From Firm-04 sp045627405 (GTDB lineage: Bacteria; Bacillota; Clostridia; Oscillospirales; Ruminococcaceae), in assembly GCA_045627405.1 (NCBI GenBank), contig JAZQNP010000095.1:1-24497 (forward strand): a DNA stretch of 24,497 bases, written 5' to 3'. This document shows, one piece after another, positions 22,579 to 24,497 of this stretch. Within the stretch, counting starts at the first letter, position 1; every line of letters begins with the position of its first letter. Under the pieces are notes generated by a model, which ran no database searches, was not told the origin of the DNA, and saw only the letters and a list, made by a program, of their open reading frames with translations. The translations under genes and the position numbers were made by a program.

Positions 22579-23081
22579 TTATTTCACTGTGATTTGGACC
22601 GGCTCGCTCCATGAGCCGTACTTCTTTCCGGTTTCATCCGTGATATACTCGCAGATTTTCACATACCAAGTCTCGCCGGGCTTTGGATAGGTCGTCAGAT
22701 TGACGCTCACGTTCCAAATGAAATTCGCAGAAAAAGTTGACCAAACGGGTGACATGCGAGGCATCAGCGGCGGTCAGAACAACGGATGTCAGTCTGCTCC
22801 ACTCGGTGTCAATATGAAACTGGTTGACGTAGAACAGGTGGCGACAGTTCTCCGGGAGGATGCAGTCATCTGCTGCTATGACATCTTCGACCTCTTGGTT
22901 TTCCTTGTACGCCTGAATCTGTTCCGCGGTGACTGCACCCGAGAGCGTCAGTACGCCGTCTTTCAGCGTGACCGCCCCTGCCGCCGCAGCCGATACAGGT
23001 AAGGCAGTCAACGGAACAAGCCGATGCCGAGCATTACTGTACACAGCATCGCAGTCAGTTTTCGGATAATGTTTGTTTCAT
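22579..23081 (-). pseudogene. Frameshifted BspA/DUF285-like surface-protein remnant
   Basis: A good ribosome binding site (complement of 23087-23094) and ATG (23081) open a frame that stops after eight codons. The signal-peptide text NIIRKLTAMLCTVMLGIGLF continues in a second frame (stop at 23008). LTALPVSAAAAG plus GVLTLSGAVTAEQIQAYKEN, then LPENCRHLF and LTAADASHVTRLVNFF, lie in a third frame (to 22634). The end, WYVKICEYITDETGKKYGSW and SEPVQITVK, is in yet another shift. Together they read as one secreted protein: a signal, one DUF285/BspA-like repeat (compare LS..DTSnVTnM..MF) and an Fn3-like end. At least three frame disruptions are needed. It has probably also lost internal repeats. 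Sequencing error could mimic some shifts, but three in 500 bp argues for decay. Confidence 0.72.
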
Positions 23082-23214
23082 GCAAATCCCTCCTGTTAAT
23101 AATTATAACCATATTGTTTACGATGAGACGGAAACTATATATGATTATCACAGCACATTTTGCCTGCGTTTTCAACTCCCGCAAGTTTTTCTTTTTTCGC
23201 CAAAATAACGGACT

Positions 23215-23246
23215 CAAAAAAACCGGAGACATTTGTCTCCGGTTTT
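23215..23246 (-). terminator. Terminator of the 41-residue protein gene
   Basis: On the minus strand AAAACCGGAGAC pairs with GTCTCCGGTTTT around a 4-nt loop and is followed by a T-tract (complement of 23215-23222). It lies about 30 nt after the stop at 23275. Confidence 0.88.
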
Positions 23247-23274
23247 CCATGTACAAAGATGTTCGCAGCGGCAA

Positions 23275-23400
23275 TCAGATGCTGTAATCTGTGCTGCGCT
23301 CGTCGATGATACGCTTTGCCTTGTGTTCGGAACGGGTATTCAGTCCGCCGTCCGGATGGATCTTGACACGCGCAGGCTTGACAATACTTGTGTTACTCAT
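23275..23400 (-). CDS. Small basic protein of 41 residues, function unknown
   Basis: The short gene has every expression signal: AGGAGGAG close before the ATG (complement of 23407-23414), a promoter (23448-23476) and a strong terminator (23215-23246). The protein begins MSNTSIVKPARVKIHPDGG, continues LNTRSEHKAKRIIDER and ends STDYSI. It is rich in Lys, Arg and His, with no signal peptide or membrane segment. I do not recognise a family. A small cytoplasmic or nucleic-acid-binding protein fits its charge, but this is inference only. Spurious coding is unlikely given the complete transcription unit. Confidence 0.72.
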   Translation of the reverse strand: MSNTSIVKPARVKIHPDGGLNTRSEHKAKRIIDERSTDYSI

Positions 23401-23447
23401 AATATTCTCCTCCTGTCAGAGTATTCTCTGTTCTTTGTTATGTTATT

Positions 23448-23476
23448 ATTATACTCCTACTATTCCTATTTGTCCA
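23448..23476 (-). promoter_or_regulatory. Promoter of the 41-residue protein gene
   Basis: On the minus strand TGGACA (23471-23476, 5 of 6 consensus), a 17-nt spacer and a perfect TATAAT (23448-23453). The 5' leader has a small CAGAG/CTCTG hairpin (23417-23430). Confidence 0.75.
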
Positions 23477-23496
23477 ATATGTGTTCACAATAGCGG

Positions 23497-23517
23497 GTTA
23501 TAGATGATTTCTATAAC
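23497..23517. promoter_or_regulatory. Perfect dyad upstream of the 41-residue protein promoter
   Basis: GTTATAGA (23497-23504) and TCTATAAC (23510-23517) form an 8-bp inverted repeat with a 5-nt spacer. It lies 20 bp upstream of the -35 box. No T-tract is present, so a protein-binding operator is more likely than a terminator. Confidence 0.55.
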
Positions 23518-23585
23518 AGAGATCCTGACAGATCGACAAAACCTGTCTGCACAACGCTCATCCAAGCCAAAGCAGGATAAAAAAG

Positions 23586-23611
23586 AAAAGGCACGCAAAT
23601 GCGTGCCTTTT
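23586..23611. terminator. Terminator of the partial secreted-protein gene
   Basis: AAAAGGCACGCA (23586-23597) pairs with TGCGTGCCTTTT (23600-23611). On the minus strand the stem is followed by TTTTCTTTTTT, and it lies 17 nt past the stop at 23628. The plus strand also has a T-tract. Confidence 0.88.
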
Positions 23612-23627
23612 TCTGACAGCGAAGCAA

Positions 23628-24497
23628 TTACTCAGCAGCTGCCTCTGCTTCCGCAGGAGCATCCTCAGCAGTCTCTTCCTCGGTGGTCTCCTCCTCAGCA
23701 GAGAAGTCTGCACCGCTGCCGCCGTAGTTATCTGCCGGCGTACCAGCGGAAGAAATGCTGTCCTCCACAACCGTCAGGCTGTCGCCAGAAGCATCGTACT
23801 GGATCGGCAGAGAATTGCCGTCCTTGTCATAGAACGTGATGTTGTCGAGGTAAACGTCAACATCGTTCGCCTGACCCCAGCGGAAGAAGAAGAAGGAGTA
23901 GCCGCTTGCAGCATCAAATGCATTGCCGTCCTTGTCGAAATATTCAGTATCAGCAGAAGCATAGCCGTTGATCGGCAGTCCGGTGCCGCCCGGAATGTCG
24001 GATTCAAGGAACCAGTGCTGGGTGCTGTTCGCCCAATCGTCCAGGGCGTAATCATCGAAATTCGACCAACCGTTCTGGATCAGAGTGCCCTCTGCATCGT
24101 AAGCCTTATCCGCAGCAATATTACCGCCGAATGCACCGATGAAGTTGCCGACGACCACCGAAGAGGTGCCGTCTTCATTCTGCCACTCGTTGCGAGCAAT
24201 GCAGGTTGCGTTCATCGAAACGTGACCCAGCTTACCCATGTTCTCTTTGCCGACCAGTGTCTCAATGTCGAACACCAGCTTGATGACGCCGTAATCTTCA
24301 TCTTCGGAAGCTCTCAGTGCGTGAATACGCAGGCAGTTTTCGCCGTCAAGGCTGACAAGGTCAACCTGGATGTCAGCTTCGTCGCCGCCGCCGCCGGCAG
24401 GATGGGCAGTGTAGAGAGAAGCGGCATCAAATGTGATCGCGTTCGCATCTGCTTCCGGAAGCGGAGCTGCGGTGGTGGTAGTGGTCAGAGCCTCGGT
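23628..24497 (-). CDS. Secreted beta-sandwich protein, N-terminus outside the window
   Basis: The open frame runs from the window edge to the stop at 23628, with 289 residues visible. It begins within a Thr-rich linker (TEALTTTTAAPLPEA). Next come segments rich in beta-strand and aromatic residues: ADIQVDLVSLDGENCLRIHA, VVVGNFIGAFGGNIA, SGYSFFFFRWGQANDVDVYL and DNITFYDKDGNSLPI. It resembles carbohydrate-binding jelly-roll modules, but no family can be named. The last 24 residues are a highly acidic Glu/Ala/Thr tail. No dockerin or LPXTG sorting signal is present. The GTG at 24275 is not the start because the frame stays open upstream. A cell-surface or extracellular glycan-binding role is inferred. 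Confidence 0.75.
   Translation of the reverse strand, partial: TEALTTTTTAAPLPEADANAITFDAASLYTAHPAGGGGDEADIQVDLVSLDGENCLRIHALRASEDEDYGVIKLVFDIETLVGKENMGKLGHVSMNATCIARNEWQNEDGTSSVVVGNFIGAFGGNIAADKAYDAEGTLIQNGWSNFDDYALDDWANSTQHWFLESDIPGGTGLPINGYASADTEYFDKDGNAFDAASGYSFFFFRWGQANDVDVYLDNITFYDKDGNSLPIQYDASGDSLTVVEDSISSAGTPADNYGGSGADFSAEEETTEEETAEDAPAEAEAAAE

Noticed and set aside
1..24497. Mobile elements, prophage, toxin-antitoxin or defence system
   Set aside because: No transposase, integrase, phage structural gene, terminal inverted repeat, target duplication or known defence-gene pair is visible. The 41-residue gene has no partner gene.

Overview
The window looks like chromosome of a cellulosome-forming Ruminococcus-type Firmicute (Oscillospiraceae). 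The evidence is three secreted glycoside hydrolases with C-terminal type I dockerins behind poly-threonine linkers, Gram-positive ribosome binding sites (AGGAGG type), sigma-A promoters with 17-nt spacers and frequent extended -10 elements, and moderately high GC by eye (not counted). A R. champanellensis-like organism is a plausible guess, but the species cannot be fixed from the sequence alone.

Layout from left to right. (1) tRNA-Trp (minus), divergent from a two-gene operon for a heterodimeric ABC exporter. (2) An AraC-type regulator fused to a GGDEF domain, convergent with a rhomboid protease. (3) A minus-strand block: dockerin-bearing GH26 mannanase with two CBM35-like modules, rhomboid just downstream, and mreB just upstream. 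(4) A plus-strand cluster of two dockerin-bearing GH9 endoglucanases followed by a lipoprotein. (5) A plus-strand operon of a cytoplasmic YicI-type GH31 alpha-xylosidase, a bacterial-PH-domain protein with a His/Cys tail, and an FkbM-type methyltransferase. (6) Housekeeping genes: alanine racemase (perfect consensus promoter), TspO (minus), inorganic pyrophosphatase and a long-form PRPP synthetase. (7) A minus-strand tail: a multiply frameshifted BspA/DUF285-like surface-protein pseudogene, a 41-residue protein gene with its own promoter and terminator, and the 3' part of a secreted beta-sandwich protein that runs off the window.

Functionally, the GH9 pair and GH26 would attack cellulose/beta-glucan and beta-mannan outside the cell on a scaffoldin encoded elsewhere. 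The GH31 enzyme would trim alpha-xylose from imported xyloglucan oligosaccharides. The GH26 and GH9-1 promoters share a 19-nt segment (-10 plus a downstream AGTACC), which suggests co-regulation. No mobile element, CRISPR array, phage gene or replication origin is visible. The least ordinary items are the AraC-GGDEF fusion, the unassigned module in GH9-1, the shared cellulosomal promoter motif, the small-protein gene with its upstream dyad, and a mannanase terminator placed directly in front of the rhomboid ribosome binding site.
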